From Lutjanus erythropterus (lineage: Eukaryota; Chordata; Actinopteri; Lutjaniformes; Lutjanidae), in contig CM034613.1 in assembly GCA_020091685.1 (NCBI GenBank), positions 2,384,345 to 2,448,344 of the forward strand: a stretch of 64,000 nucleotides of DNA, read 5' to 3'. Position 1 is the first letter of the stretch, and every line of letters begins with the position of its first letter. The notes beneath the pieces are model-generated. The model was not told the origin of the DNA. It saw nothing but the letters and a program-made list of their open reading frames with translations, and did not search any database. A program made the translations under genes and the position numbers. Shown one piece after another: positions 1 through 12,203 of this stretch.

Positions 1-976
1 TGGCGTCAAAAACATGAAACACAACAGCACATGTGTGGTGAATGGATTAAACTCTACTTTAACATAATGCTAATGCTAGCTCATTAGCTGCAGTAATTTT
101 ACCTTCAGCCAAACATGTTAGACACCACTGCGTCTAGATTTGTTCTGTGGGGGTTTGAGGAGGAGGATGCTGATGCAGAATCAAAGGTGATCCACGACGG
201 TTCATCTCTCTCTGGCTCGCTGTCTCAGGTCTAAGGCAGGTTAGCTTAGCTTTTATCCCAACTGTCTTCCGTGATTGTGGTCTGGCTGCTCTGGCAGGGT
301 GACCCGTCTCAAGGTCCACTGCACTAATCGAGTCCCTGCACTTCCTTTTCCCACGCTAGTTTATTTTGTCATCTATCATAGAGATACACCTGCTGTATTT
401 CACCATCCGACCAACGTTTGCTGAAATGTAAGCATAGGCTATGTAAGTTAACATAAACACTTTTATAGAGTTCTTGTTTTAAAACGTGTCAGGTGGAAAC
501 ATTAAAGTCAGTGACTTAAGTCAAGTTAGCACTAGCTTACATCATTCAGCTACAATTCTAAAATCTGCTTTTGAGTCATTATTTTAGCCGACAAAATGCA
601 GCGTCCTCAGCTAGAAATGAGAAGCTGCTTTTGTTTTGTTGTTTCTCCCAATTTTGACATTAAATCTACCACCTTTATCACCATAAGCTGCATAAATGCA
701 GTGTGAGAATGGAAAACGTGGCAGGCTTAACAACAGCGAACAGCTTAGCGAAGGGTCAATTGCACATGTATTGTGAGTGCAGAGAGACAAAAAAGGTTAT
801 CTTACTTGAAGACAGCACCGTAATATGGAGGGCTAGGATGGGATCTGTTTGCAGCCAGGACGGACAAGAGGAACAGTTACAGCAAAAGCTATTTTTATGC
901 ACATGTGCACATGTGAGTATTGATTTAACTGCTTTTGTTTTCAACATGCTGATTCTGAACACATTGATGATTTACT
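1..976. other. Unassigned non-coding stretch
   Basis: No exon, RNA gene or repeat with recognisable ends is visible. The reading frames at 134-319 (-) and 703-1011 (+) are short, have no domain-like pattern, and the second runs into the MITE that follows. Scattered GCTAGC/GTTAGC words are common in fish DNA and are not diagnostic. Confidence 0.5.
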
Positions 977-1528
977 CTAAAGGTACAGTTCATCCCAAAA
1001 TCAAAAAATAAAGTCTTTCCTCTTACCAGTAGTGCTATTTAACTACCTAGATAGTTTTGGTGTGAGTTGCAGAGTTTTGGAGATATCTGCCTCCTCTTCA
1101 ATATAGTGTTACTAAATGGCACTTTCCAGAAATCACAATCCCATTACTAAAGATAATCCAAAAACCTTGTTGTGAGCTGTTTCATGTAGGAACTACTTTC
1201 TGTGGTAGAATCTACTGGAACTACTTTCTTTTGGCTAGAAAGAAAGTAGTTCCTACATGAAACTGCTCACAATGAGGTTTTTGAATTATCTTTAGTAAAG
1301 GAGTCCTGATTTCTGGAAAGAAACACTGGCATGGAGGTTTTCACATGTTTTTTTTTGGCCCCCTGAGCACCACAGGACTAGTGCCATTTAGTTCCATTAT
1401 ACTGGAGAAAAGGCAGACATCTGTCTCTCTCTCTGCAACTCACATCCCAAAAATCTAGATGGATAAACAGCACTACAGGCTGAAGGAAAAATATGTATCT
1501 TTGATTTTGGAGTGAACTGCCCCTGTAA
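977..1528. repeat. Foldback MITE, copy 1
   Basis: The two ends are long inverted repeats of about 100 bp: the left end starts AGGTACAGTTCATCCC and the right end reads back as its complement. The centre is also palindromic, with 1184-1205 mirrored at 1241-1262 (the paired words TAGGAACTACTTTC and GAAAGTAGTTCCTA). The whole unit can therefore fold into one hairpin. A second copy lies at 38084-38583. The flanks CTAA and GTAA resemble a decayed TTAA duplication, which would suit a piggyBac-type mover. That class assignment is inference. No coding capacity. Confidence 0.85.
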
Positions 1529-2392
1529 CTTGTAACATGATGTTTTTTCTGCCTTTAGTTGATATAATGGCTTCAGTGTGTGGAGATTTTAATTGTTCTT
1601 TTCATCTTCATCATTATTTTCTTCACTATTACGCTCACGTTTTGTCTCAGACTGTAGACCAGTGTTAAAAGTGCAAAACCTTAATTTTGCTGCCAAGAAA
1701 TCAGATCTGTGCTTGTTCGCCTTCCTAAATCCTACAATCAGTATCTCAGAAACCTGACATGACTGAATATGAGATGCATTGTATAAGAACACAGTGTCAG
1801 CTGGAATGTTGCTCTCTAAATTTGTTCACATTGCAGCAACTTTATTGTGAACTTTTGTCAAATGCTGAGGCTGCAGTCTTTAGTGCTGTTGTATTAGAAG
1901 GCATCATATTGTATATTTTATACCTTAATTTGTAAGGAAGGCAGATGTGTGTTTATGTCTGCATGTACAGGCTGTGTGAGTGAATGGACACTGTCCTCTG
2001 CCTGAATAAGAAATTACATTGCAGTGACACAAGAGGGAGCATGGAGCTTAATTTTCAGAGGCTGCACAGGTTACAGCACTGCCTGCCTAATCTTGCAGTT
2101 TTGTGTCTCAGTTGAGTATTTTCTTTGTCTGTCCATTATTACAAACTGGCATGGAAAAACATTACTCAAACCCACAAAAGTTCATTTTGAATTCTAAATT
2201 CAAATAAAAATGATATCTAAATTTGCTGTTAAGGCATACTATTTCTTTCGTGATTAAAGAATCAATTTGTCCGAGCTGTTCCTAAACGCACCAGAAGGAG
2301 ACATCAAATACTGACATTTTTGGGTTGGTGAAGCATCCCAAGCAGCAAAATAATTAGAAAAATAAGGAAATACAGGCAAGATACAGACACCA
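1529..2392. other. Unassigned non-coding stretch
   Basis: No gene, terminal repeat or tandem repeat is recognised. The minus-strand frame at 1589-1792 has no domain-like feature. Confidence 0.45.
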
Positions 2393-2846
2393 CACAGTAA
2401 AAAATAAACAAAAAAAACAAAAAACAAAAGTGGAGATGTTTAAGGCAATGTACTATGATAGATTTTTAAGTTAAGTAAGATTCAAAAAAGTTTTGTCAAC
2501 CTATAATCTTTAGTTGAGATCATTTACTTTTGTTTTTAGGATAAACTTGAATAATTGAGTTTTAGAAATAAACAAACAAAAACAGATTTCAAAAACTGGT
2601 CACAGTGAGCTGTGACCCTGGTTTGTCAGTATTTCTGAAGCCTGAAAATGAAATGGTTTTAATTGAAAATATTCACTTTCACTTCAGTGAATTTACTCAA
2701 TAATTTATTAATATATTTTTGGGGGGTGGCTCTAAAACTCAATTATTTAAGTTGATCTAAAGAAGAAAACTAAATTATCTCAACAGAGGACGAGTAGTTA
2801 AAAAAATGCAGCATTGCAGTATGTTGCCTTGAAATTTTTTCCAGTG
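2393..2846. repeat. Foldback MITE with CACTG-like ends
   Basis: The arms at about 2430-2565 and 2728-2846 are inverted copies. The word TTGAATAATTGAGTTTTAGA on the left is mirrored by TCTAAAACTCAATTATTTAA on the right, and the pairing continues outward to a CACAGTAAAAAAT left end and a TTTTTTCCAGTG right end. The layout is that of a non-autonomous DNA transposon. The superfamily is not determined and no clear target duplication is seen. Confidence 0.7.
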
Positions 2847-3587
2847 CATTATACACTTGTAGTGGGTCACAGCTGATGACTGAAGAAAATGTTTCAGATT
2901 ATACCTTTAACTAGTGAAACACAAGCACAACCAGACACTTAGAACCATAGATGCAGACATTTGTGGGTGTTAGGGTTCATTGTGGCTCAGGGTAACTTTC
3001 AGTGTGATATGCTAAATACAATTCTACGGTAAAAACTGGGAGTGACTGATTATTGACCCAAACCAATGACTCCAAGGCTTCATAGGTCAAAACGTACTGT
3101 TTACCAATATCAGTTATCATAATTATACTGGCCTGTAGTAGTACAGATATATGATGCTTGAGTCGGTCAATATTAGGCGCAGGGGAAAAAATCTATACAG
3201 CACACTAATGTGATATGGCAATACTGTATTGTTACGCAGATACAAGTATTGATCTTTTATGTACAAACTATTAATATTCTAAATGTAAATTAAACTTGTT
3301 TTCTGTCTCAGTCCACTAGATGGTGCTGAGTGTTGTTCTGGCGAGGTCAACAGAGGTCATGGTCACAGGTTTTGTAGGGTATTAGGACAGGTCTGGTCAG
3401 TCTGTCTGCTTAATAATCCCATTTTGCTGCAATAAGATTGAAGTGAGATGAACAGATTGACTATCTTTATTTTATCTTAACTTTATGTTATTGGGTGAAA
3501 CAGGTGTTGGCAAAGTTTTTCATCTGCAGTTGAAAAATGTAATAAATTTATGTTATTGGAATACCCAGCATATAATTAAAAAAAAAA
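2847..3587. other. Unassigned non-coding stretch
   Basis: No exon or repeat boundary is recognised apart from the short CTCF-like word listed separately. Confidence 0.4.
3313..3328 (+). promoter_or_regulatory. CTCF-like motif (weak candidate)
   Basis: CCACTAGATGGTGCTG resembles the core of the vertebrate CTCF consensus. A single motif match is weak evidence, and similar words also occur inside fish repeats. Confidence 0.2.
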
Positions 3588-3589
3588 AA

Positions 3590-4106
3590 TACAAATTGCT
3601 TTATTGATTTTCATGACAAGAGCAAATTTACAATACATGTAATAAACATCTGAATTTACTCCTTAAGAGAAAAGAGAAGAGAAAGGGAAACATGGCTGAC
3701 AGACAGACAACATATAGGAGAAAAGAAGAAAAAAGTAAATCAAACACATATAAAGCATAAAAATAAAGAGCAACCCATGGAAATCTATAAAATATAAGAA
3801 AGAGGCACAAAGCTCTCATGTATAAAATAGGCAGTAGATACACTGAATATAAGACTGAAATAAATACTGCCAAAAAAATAAATAGATAAATAGAGGCACA
3901 GGTGAAAAAAGAAAGAAAGAGAAGGGAATTCAATAAATAGATGCTATAAAGGTTATCTCATGGCTGACATATTTTGAAGAAACAATATAAACAGTACAGA
4001 CTTATGTGAGAAAGGAAAACTCACCAGGTCTCAAAGAGATGAAAATAGACCAGAGAGGTTCCCAAGTTTTAAGAAACTTTTCTATGTCATATGCACTTTG
4101 TGCATC
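3590..4106 (-). mobile_element. 5'-truncated L1-clade LINE fragment
   Basis: On the minus strand, 4106 to 4002 translates as the end of a LINE ORF2, including EKFLKTWEPLWSIFISL and a stop codon at 4004-4002. Aromatic-rich TWEPL tails of this kind are typical of fish L1 ORF2 C-termini. An in-frame stop lies just upstream of the fragment, so the frame is broken. About 400 bp of T-rich 3' untranslated sequence follows, with an AATAAA signal (TTTATT at 3600-3605 on +). A T-run on the minus strand (A-run 3578-3589) follows instead of a poly(A) tail, so the 3' boundary is uncertain. The long minus-strand frame at 3628-3933 is only this untranslated tail. Confidence 0.75.
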
Positions 4107-4334
4107 TTAGTCTTTCCAGGCGCAAAAAAATCGTCAGGTCTGTCTCCACTGAATAAAGGTGGAGGGATTCGTTGTTTCTGATTTTGAAGAACAAGACGCA
4201 TAACTAGTAGTGTTGAGAGCTTTACCCAGTTTTGAAGGAAACAAAGACCCCTCAGGCATAGCATCAAAAAGAGCTGCTACAGGGCAAGGTAGCAAATCAA
4301 AAAAATGCTCCAATGTCTACGGGGTTCGATTCAC

Positions 4335-4848
4335 TAGACAGCAGGGTGGTACAGAATTACATATCATCAGGACAATAGACAGGAGGGTGCTGTAGAACCA
4401 TGTATCATCAGGACACTAGAAGGGAGGGCGCTACAGAACCATGTATCATCAGGACACTAGACAGGAGCGCGCTACAGAATCACATATCATGACGACACTA
4501 TACAGGAGGGCACTACAGAATCACATATCATCGGAACGCTAGCCAGGATGCCGCTACAGAATCACGTATCATCAGGACACTAGACAAGAGGGCGCTACAG
4601 AATCATGTATCATGAGGACACTTGACAGAAGGGCGCTACAGAATCACATATCCTCAGAACATTAGACAGGGGGCCGCAACAGAATCACGTATCATCATGG
4701 CACTAGACAGGGGAGTGCTAAAAGAATCACTTATCTTCAGAATATTGGACAGGGGGGCGCTACAGAATCTCATATCATGAGGACATTTGACAGGAGGATG
4801 CTGCAGAACCATGTATCATCAGGACACAAGACAGGAGGGGGCAACATT
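4335..4848. repeat. 41-bp minisatellite, about 12-13 units
   Basis: The unit contains CTAGACAGGAGGGCGCTACA followed by GAATCACATATCATCAGGA. The AGAA word recurs at 4353, 4394, 4435, 4476, 4517, 4558, 4599, 4640, 4681, 4723, 4764 and 4805: eleven intervals, ten of exactly 41 bp and one of 42 bp. Units differ by scattered substitutions. The very regular register suggests limited age or continuing homogenisation. The array starts about 230 bp from the L1 fragment. Confidence 0.95.
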
Positions 4849-6125
4849 ATATAAGAAATAATGTCAGTGTCACAAAAGCTGTTAGGACTTTATCCAAGGC
4901 TCAAGACATCTATGTACCACACAGGCTGGCGCTCCTATAAAAAAACATGGACCACTGTAATCTGAAGTGTACTGAAGCCTCGCAGGTCAACACCTCAGGC
5001 ATAATTATATATCAGACACTTATTAAAGTCATTAAAAGTTACCTTTCCTTATTAATAAAAAAGACAAATGTAATATAGTAATTAGTAATGTAATTAATTG
5101 CTTTTGATAACAAGTACTAAATAAAGTTATTACTTTTGAAAGGAGTAATAAGTAAATTTTCTGTGCTTGAGGATCATCCTGAACCTACCTGTCCGTCTCT
5201 TTTGCCTTCCAGCCACATTCCCGTCACCACTCTTTTCCCTGTTCACCTAAAATAAACCTTCTAAAACACATCAGCTGCTTTGTATGCATCCTTTGCTTGG
5301 GTCCACTTTGTAAACACAACAATAATACAGAAGAACAGCATATAAGGATGATTGTATTCTGTTGTGATGGCCTGTAAGTGACTTTTTCACTGCAGTCTCT
5401 TTGCTGTGGGTCCCACTGGACTAAAAAAGCGTAACCAGCTGAGTCCAGTCCTTGCTGCCCCCCCCCCCCCAGTTGAGATCGATTGGTTTGGTCAGACCAA
5501 TTCAACTTGTGTAAGCCTGAGTGCCTCGCCTTACTCCTCAATATTAACATTTACATGAGAGAAGATACGGAGCGAGCTTTTATGTCAATTTCAGTAAGAT
5601 TGGATTCACTGGAAGAGGTAATTGAAGAGAAAGCTGGTGTTTGCTTTTTTCCTGAAGCAGATAGTGAGACAGAATAGCTTCTGTCCTCCATCCTTTCCAT
5701 ACTAATGTGTTTCTACTGCCAATAGCAAGGGAAGCAACGGCTCTGCTACACGTTGATTTCCATAATAAGATCTGTCCTCTACAAAACACTGGTAGGTGTG
5801 TATATTGTGCACACATATGTCAATTTTCTTGTATTGTACTTGCTGATAACCAGTGTTTTGTTAGAATGATTCTTTGCACTTGACTGTTTCAGCGCCCCTC
5901 ATCCAGGCATCAAGTGTTTCCCTGGTATGTGAATTCTTATCAGTGTGTAAAAGCTTATGAAACATTAATGCAAACACAGGACTTTAAGGCTTTGAACTGG
6001 CACATGTCAGATATGTATCTGGCATTGAAATCATGTAAACATGTATGGAAACATATTGATTAGCGAGTAAAGGCTCCAGTATGCTTTAAACCGAGTACTT
6101 TTTGGATGATCCACCAGTCTAAAAC
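4849..6125. other. Unassigned stretch with a C-run
   Basis: No gene recognised. It contains a homopolymer of C (about 5459-5470) and an A+T-rich stretch at 5030-5160 reminiscent of degraded DNA-transposon ends. The minus frame at 5224-5550 (108 codons) crosses the C-run and shows no domain. Confidence 0.4.
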
Positions 6126-6425
6126 CATCCATCCATTTTCTTCTGCTGGTTGGGTTGCGGTGGCAGGTGGCAAGCAAGATATTCCAGACAACCTTCTCTC
6201 CGGCAACACTTCCCAGTTTCTTCTAGCAGATCCTGAGACATTCCCAGGCTAGATGAAATATATAGTCCATCCAGCGAATTCTGGGTCTACCTCAGGTTCT
6301 CCGTCCAGGGGGACCTGTCCAGAAGCCCTCCAAAGGAGGTCATCCAGGACACATCCTAATCAGTTGTCTGAACCACCGCAACTGGCTCTTTCCCTCTGCC
6401 AGTCCTGCCGCTGCAAAACTGCCCT
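6126..6425 (-). mobile_element. LINE 3'-end fragment with CCATCCATCC border
   Basis: The border CCATCCATCCATTTTCTTC, followed by a C/T-rich text with words such as CAGGCTAGATGAAATATATA, CCAGGACACATCCTAA and CCGCAACTGGCTC, matches a very common teleost non-LTR repeat. Its 3' tail reads GGATGGATGG, so the copy lies on the minus strand. The clade (RTE-like or L2-like) is not certain. The copy is strongly diverged and non-coding. The 67-codon plus-strand frame inside it is incidental. Confidence 0.65.
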
Positions 6426-7079
6426 CTTAGATGCCCCTATGATAGATAAAACTTAATAAAGTGCCCTCTGAGATTTTCTCAATGTCCAAGACACTGGATT
6501 AAGTGTACTCCAGTGAAGAAAATGCAGTGCAGTGCTGTGAGTTGACCTATAGGCTAGAAAATTAGTTTGTGACTCGTAATTTGAGGTGAGGCACAACATG
6601 CAGCATAGGTCAGGAGCAGATAGAAGCAGGTAGTTGCATCTTTATGTTCCACACGGAATGAAAGTAATTAAACATTAGGCTTGGGCTCTATCTATTTTTT
6701 CATATTTTCATACTTTCTCAGTCTTCCTACATGTTTTCAGCAACTATTTCCTGATATGTTTAATGCGTTTAGAAGAAAAATTCCCTCTTTCCTTTACAAG
6801 GACTTAAACATCGTTTCAAGTGTTTGAAGAACTGACAAATGCTGTGTTTCTTCTGGTGAGAACAATCTCCCCATGCTCACCCTCCAGCTTCAGTCATTAT
6901 TTTAAAATCATTCATGTACATGTGCGGGTTTGTTGGTATGGCTTTCCATTAAAAGCAAACTGTAAACAGGCAGGAAAAAAAGAGAGGGACCTGCTGTGTA
7001 AATTCAGCATAAAAATGTTCATGTATTAAGTGGAGACTCTGGGATACATTAGACTTTTAAATGAAGCATTAACCTAGTA
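6426..7079. other. Unassigned non-coding stretch
   Basis: No gene or repeat with clear borders is seen. Confidence 0.4.
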
Positions 7080-7770
7080 AACCTACAAAAACGCAAGCGA
7101 AACATTTGCTGGTGGAATAAAATGCTCAAATAAAAGTTCTTTTAAATTACTTGCACTGTGGGTATACTTATAATGAATTATTGTAGCAAACTCTAAAATC
7201 ATGGCGCCAGATTTGTGAGTAATTCTGCCATGATTTAATACTGACAGGCTTGATTGGGCATTAGTCTTTCTCATGCCATTTTTTTCAAAGTAAATCACAG
7301 TCACAGTTAATAAATACACTGGACCCATCTGCTTCAGAGGCAGAGATTTGTCAGTCAATTGGCTCTGTTCCACTCTGGTCTTGTACAATAATGAGGTGTT
7401 TTTATCTTCTTAGAGTGCGGTCCTCCGATACACAATGACCCCCTGCCACAAATACTGAGTATGAAATGCAATTATTGTACAGCAGGAGCAGGATACAAGG
7501 CCGTTATCATCCCTTCACTGTTCTTAATTAACTTATCCACTCTGCAAAAGATTTCTGGCCTATAGGGCAAATTCTAAATTGGCTGAGGGAGGCATGCTTC
7601 CTCTTGAGATGTGATAATCCAAATAAACATCTCTCTCACCAGGATACCTCAGAATAACTCTGCGTTTTTGTGTGCTGCAGCGGAGAAAAGAGTCAGCCGG
7701 AGAGCTTTGTTCTTGTGTTTTAGCAGAGGAGGGGTAAACTTTAGGCAGACTTTCTGTCATTTGGGGATCC
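7080..7770. other. Possible conserved non-coding element
   Basis: This repeat-poor block is sequence-complex and carries several homeodomain-type words (TTAATTAA at 7524-7531, ACAATAATGAGG, CAATTATTGTACAG). None of the window's interspersed repeats is recognisable in it. The minus frames at 7083-7388 and 7560-7760 show no domains. Calling it a regulatory element is inference from composition only. Confidence 0.3.
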
Positions 7771-8579
7771 AGCTAAGCCCTGATTGATAAAACTGGGCCT
7801 GTGTTGTGAGAAGTGTGTCACGCTCCCCAGACAGGTCTGCTAATAACATTAGTAGAGAGGAAGGAAACGTTTGACTCTATCTTTCACACACAGGATGTCA
7901 CTCGTACATTTGATTCCTCTTTTGAGACGCTAAAGCAAATACACAGAACGCTGTGAAACCATATGGCATGTATAAATAAGTCATTCGGTGGAGAGAGAGA
8001 GCATTTTCTCCAGGCTATGTTCAGCTAACAGCTTTGTGTTCGTAGTTCTGAACTGGAAGCCCTGTGATGAGGTGGCGCCTACAGCTAACACCCAGTGTGT
8101 GGATGTTTTTCTCCTGCTGGCAACAACAGCATTGTTGTCCCAACCACTGGGGTTTACTGATACTGATACACTGTATAAGCTTGCCAACACATGGGGCCGA
8201 TCCTGCTGTTTTATTAAAGACATAGTTCAGTTTGGGGGGAAAATAGCTTGTTAGCTTTCTCTCTGAGGGCACCCTGGAGGGCACCCAGGTCTTTTTCGCC
8301 ACAGTCTGCCCTATTGTGCTGTGACTGGCTACTTCTACTGGACTCTGATTGGCTGTGAGCATGTGTGTAGACTGGCACATGGCAGAAGGAAGGCGGTTGA
8401 GGTAGTAAAATGTGTCAAAACAGGACTTTCACCCAGTAGACAGGTCTTTGTGTCCCGTGTGAAGCTTAATGTTGCTTTTAACTTTTTGTAAGACTTAGTT
8501 GACTTGATATTTTCAGTTTTTAGTTACAGTTCAGTTAGGTTTAGGCACAAAAACTACTTGGGTAGGTTTAGGCAAGAAA
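7771..8579. other. Unassigned non-coding stretch
   Basis: No supported feature. The overlapping frames at 7981-8380 on both strands are mutual shadows with no recognisable domain. Near the right edge (8541-8580) lies AAACTACTTGGGTAGGTTTA, which recurs at about 61567-61590 as part of a dispersed repeat. Confidence 0.4.
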
Positions 8580-8735
8580 ATGGTCTGTGTAGCTACAGTT
8601 AGCAGCTGGTCTGTGCAGGTAATGTTAGCAGTTGGTCTTTGTAGCTAACATTAGCAGTTGGTCTGTGTAGTTAAAGTTAGCAGTTTGTCTATGTAGGTAA
8701 TGTTAGCAATTGGTCTTTGTAGCTAATGGTGTTGG
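8580..8735. repeat. 26-bp minisatellite, about 5-6 units
   Basis: TTAGCA recurs at 8599, 8625, 8651, 8677 and 8703, exactly 26 bp apart. The unit is approximately TTAGCAGTTGGTCT plus TTGTAGCTAATG. A second 26-bp array with a related TTAGC start lies at 14788-14905. Confidence 0.9.
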
Positions 8736-10485
8736 TTGGTGTTACCTGTAAACATTTCTTTAAATTAGATGCTTGTTCTTGGATGATGACAGTAGTTTTT
8801 ATAACTGAAGGCAGAACTTACACTGTAATGTTATGTTGTTCCTCTTTTCTGATTCTAAGACCAGTTAATGGCAAAATTTCCACCTAATTAGAGAATTTTT
8901 TCAAGAGATGATGAATTAGCAACTGTAAGAATACCTGGTGCCACTTAGACTTTCTGATAGTTGTTTATTGAAAAATGTATTTTAAAATTGTAATTCTGGG
9001 AATAATAACTGTAACTGTGATGGGATACAGTTATCTTTTTTCTTTATCTTAACTAGGGTACATAATCCTGTTACATCTGGTACTCAAGCCTGGCGATGTA
9101 GTAACACAATCTTGATTAAAATTTCATCAGCACTGCTTAACAGTTTCAAGAGCTGGGGGTGTTGCGCTGGATGGACCTGCTGACTGGATGCAGTTATTTT
9201 CCAAATTTGGACCAGTGACACTCCTCTGTCAACCATCAGATAGATCCAAGGCTGGAGGAAGAATTCTGTATTCTTGGATGGAGGCGCGGCCAGACATAAT
9301 AGGGCAAATAAAAACCTGACCTCAGCAGATTTGTCTGGTTCCCAGGCTAGAAAGTTGTGGTTTCAGTTCAACTCTGTAACGCCCATCAGCGAGTCGCTCA
9401 ACACTGAGATATTGGGTGTTAAAGACAAATCATTAAATACCCTTTAGCTAGCTCACTCTTGAATTCCTTGGATAATACAGGGGTACCCACACCCGCCCTG
9501 CGGTCGATAAGGAGATCAGAATGCTAATTAAACCTACGCAAAAGGCTTAATTTTGGTTGGTTGCTTTGCTTTTGGAACAAAGCAGTTGGGATTGTTGTCT
9601 TGCTCTTTGAGAACTGGACATAATAGCCTAGCATGTCAAATCACCGCCCCAACTTCCTGTTCCTGTCTTACCCCCAGCTAGTTGCTAACGAAGCGTGAAT
9701 GGAGTTGTGCAGAGTTCCCTGGTAAACAGCTCGAGGACTTCAAGTCAAACAGATGCTACTTATCTTGTGTCAAACAAACCAGCTCAGAGCAGTGTTGTCT
9801 GTAATGACAGGGAGTCTATTCACCCCACAGGCCTCCTGACAGCTTCATCCTCCTCCCCATGTCCTCGTCTTAATCACACTGGCTGTATTCCATCCATCCC
9901 ACCACCTTTTGAAGACAATTTGGCTCTTTTAAATATGTGCACATTTCCTCTCATAAGCAAATAAACAGCTGCCCCCATTTTTCTTCGGGTGCTTTTGTCT
10001 TTCTCTATTGTTTCGGTTGTATCTTTTTGTTTCTGAGGACTAATAGTGTTATATTCTGTTTGATGAAGAGCTCCAGGCTTTTTCTCTGTGGTTTGTTCTT
10101 TTCAAGAGCAAAGAATTCAGCAAAATGGACTTAAGCTTTAAAGTTGAAAAACTGTGGGAGAAAAGGGTGCATGTGAGGTAATTCAGTTAAAAATTAAAGC
10201 TGCAATTTCATTTGAAGATTGTAATTTGACTTTTTTAAACAATTCAGAGGGAGAGCTGCACTGAAGCTATCTCAGTGAATAAATTCAAACTCAGAGGGTC
10301 AAGACAAAGAAATGATGATAGAGGCAGGAGAGGAGGCGCTAATGTGAAGCATTCAGCACTCCTGCTACTTACTGAAAACAAGACCAAGAGGCTAAGGCCC
10401 TGCTGGTGGACTCCAGAGCTTCAGTTTTAATAATTAAAAGAAAGTGTTGAAATAAACAATATACTCATGACTTCTCTTGTTAGAG
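8736..10485. other. Unassigned non-coding stretch
   Basis: No exon is recognised. The frames at 9695-9964 and 9937-10134 have no domain, homopeptide or splice context that would favour coding. No tandem repeat is seen. Confidence 0.4.
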
Positions 10486-10487
10486 CC

Positions 10488-12007
10488 AGTGGCAGAGTCA
10501 GGGTTTTTGAGGGGCTGGGTTGAAAAAGATAAAAAGGGCAGCAACTGCATGTGGTGGGGCACCAGCACGCAAAAAGTCCAGATGCATTTATGGAGAAACA
10601 GTTACAATTCCTGGTTTAAAGTGATGTGACTTCATTATGTGAGTTAAAGTACAACTACTACACATCTCTATTTAACCATTTAAAGGCATGTAGAGGCCAG
10701 GTAGCATGTTGGACAACTTATATGGCACTGCATTGCATTTTCTCCACTGGGAGGGCACCCTAGAGGCCACTTCATCACATTGGCCATCCTGGAGGGCACT
10801 TTATCATCTTTTATCTACCAAAGAGGCAAGCAAGACAGCAATTTATCATGTTTTGTCCCCTGGAAGTAGATCCAAAATGGCACTTTATCACGTTTCACCT
10901 ATAATAGAAGCAACCAAGAAGACAATTTATCATGTTTTGTCCACTGGAAGGCACCCTAGCTGGTACATTTTTATGTTGTGTCTACTGGTACAGGGTCCTA
11001 GAGGACACTTTATCACATTATCTTGGACACTGGGCTATACTAGATGGCACTTTATCATGGTTTATCTACAAAAGAGGCAGCCATGAGGGCAATTTATCAT
11101 GTTTTGCCCATTGGAAGGGGACCCTAGAGGGCACTTTATTATGTTTTGTCCACTGAAAGGCAGTGGCAGCTGGAGTAGATTATTTTAGTCACATGCTTTA
11201 TATACCAAGTCTGTTGCTGTTGCACTTTGATTTATCGTGATATTTCTATGGAAACATGCTTATTGTGACAATGTGTTGTAAGACTATCTTCTTGCTGGGA
11301 TAGAAAACTACTGTTCACTGTGTTTATACAATGTGACTTTGGGATGTCACACCATCACAGTAAAATATTAAATTTGTTCCCATGCTGGCCAGTAGTTCAC
11401 ATAAAATTTGGCAGCACGGGACTTTCACCCAGGAGGGGGATGCTGACATATGCACAGGTGAAATGCAGCCTGTGTGCATACGCACATGTGTGCACATTAA
11501 TGTACCATTTGTCATATCTATTTAGTTAATTACTAACATTACAGTATCTTAACATTTGTTATTCCAGTGTTTTAAATTTGTATTTCAAAACTAAGTAGTC
11601 CTACCTATCACAGCACAACAGAGTGATGACATACAAATATAATATAAAGCTTTTTTACTTTATTCTTTAAGTCCTCAAAAGGAAATTGTACCTCCATTGT
11701 ACCTTTATCCTCAGGCTGTGAGACTCCATCATGAAAAATACTTTTTCTTATTGTTATGATTTATTATTTAAATCATTTATTAATTTATGAAATAGCCTAA
11801 ATTATCCTTGTAAAAAATTAAAACAGGGTACAAACAAGAGGGAAAATGGTTTAAAAATACTCATCAAAGTGTTGGTTGAACAAAGGTACTGCCTGTCACT
11901 GGACAGATCATCATACTTGAGGATAATGGAGTGGCACTTGGGGTGGCCAATCGGATTTCAGGGATGGCAAGTGCCCCCCGATGGCCACCCTCTAGAAACA
12001 CCTCTGA
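10488..12007. mobile_element. hAT-like remnant holding a minisatellite
   Basis: The left side begins CAGTGGCAGAGTCAGGG and the right side ends CCCTCTAGAAACACCTCTG. The reverse of the right end starts CAGAGGTGTTTCTAGAGGG, like the CAGTGGCGG/CAGAGGTGG termini of non-autonomous hAT elements in fish. A 42-bp tandem array fills much of the left half. I see no matching 8-bp target duplication, so the exact limits and the unity of this element are uncertain. Confidence 0.4.
10735..11165. repeat. 42-bp degenerate minisatellite
   Basis: The words CACTTTATCA or CAATTTATCATG, followed by GTTTTGTCCACTGGAAG, recur at about 10797, 10840, 10881, 10923, 10964, 11006, 11048, 11090 and 11132, about 42 bp apart. 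A looser unit near 10768 is offset by 29 bp. The period is a multiple of three, so a 126-codon frame stays open across the array (10706-11086). It is repeat translation, not a gene. Confidence 0.88.
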
Positions 12008-12203
12008 TTTTGTGCCTATTTATTTTGCTAACTTGCCCACAGAGCCCTGCAAAGGTGATGCTAGAGACCTACAGCGTCATCATTTGACATGAACAAGCTG
12101 CTGTATTTGATGAGTTGGTAGTGAGAACATGTTGGACTGAACAAGTAACCCTTCTGCTAGCAGGACATCTCACCATATTCACATGATGTCCATTTGGTTA
12201 ACT

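Noticed and set aside
3628..3933. 101-codon hydrophobic minus-strand ORF
   Set aside because: It lies entirely in the T-rich 3' untranslated tail of an L1 fragment.
4335..4848. CRISPR-like regular array
   Set aside because: There are no unique spacers: the whole 41-bp unit repeats. The genome is vertebrate and there are no cas genes.
8541..8580. Interstitial telomere-like sequence (TAGGTTTAGG)
   Set aside because: Only two imperfect TTTAGG-like words occur, and the same phrase recurs at 61567-61590 as part of a dispersed repeat.
10706..11086. 126-codon ORF with repeated peptide
   Set aside because: The 42-bp minisatellite is a multiple of three, so any open unit stays open; there is no start or splice context and the units are degenerate.
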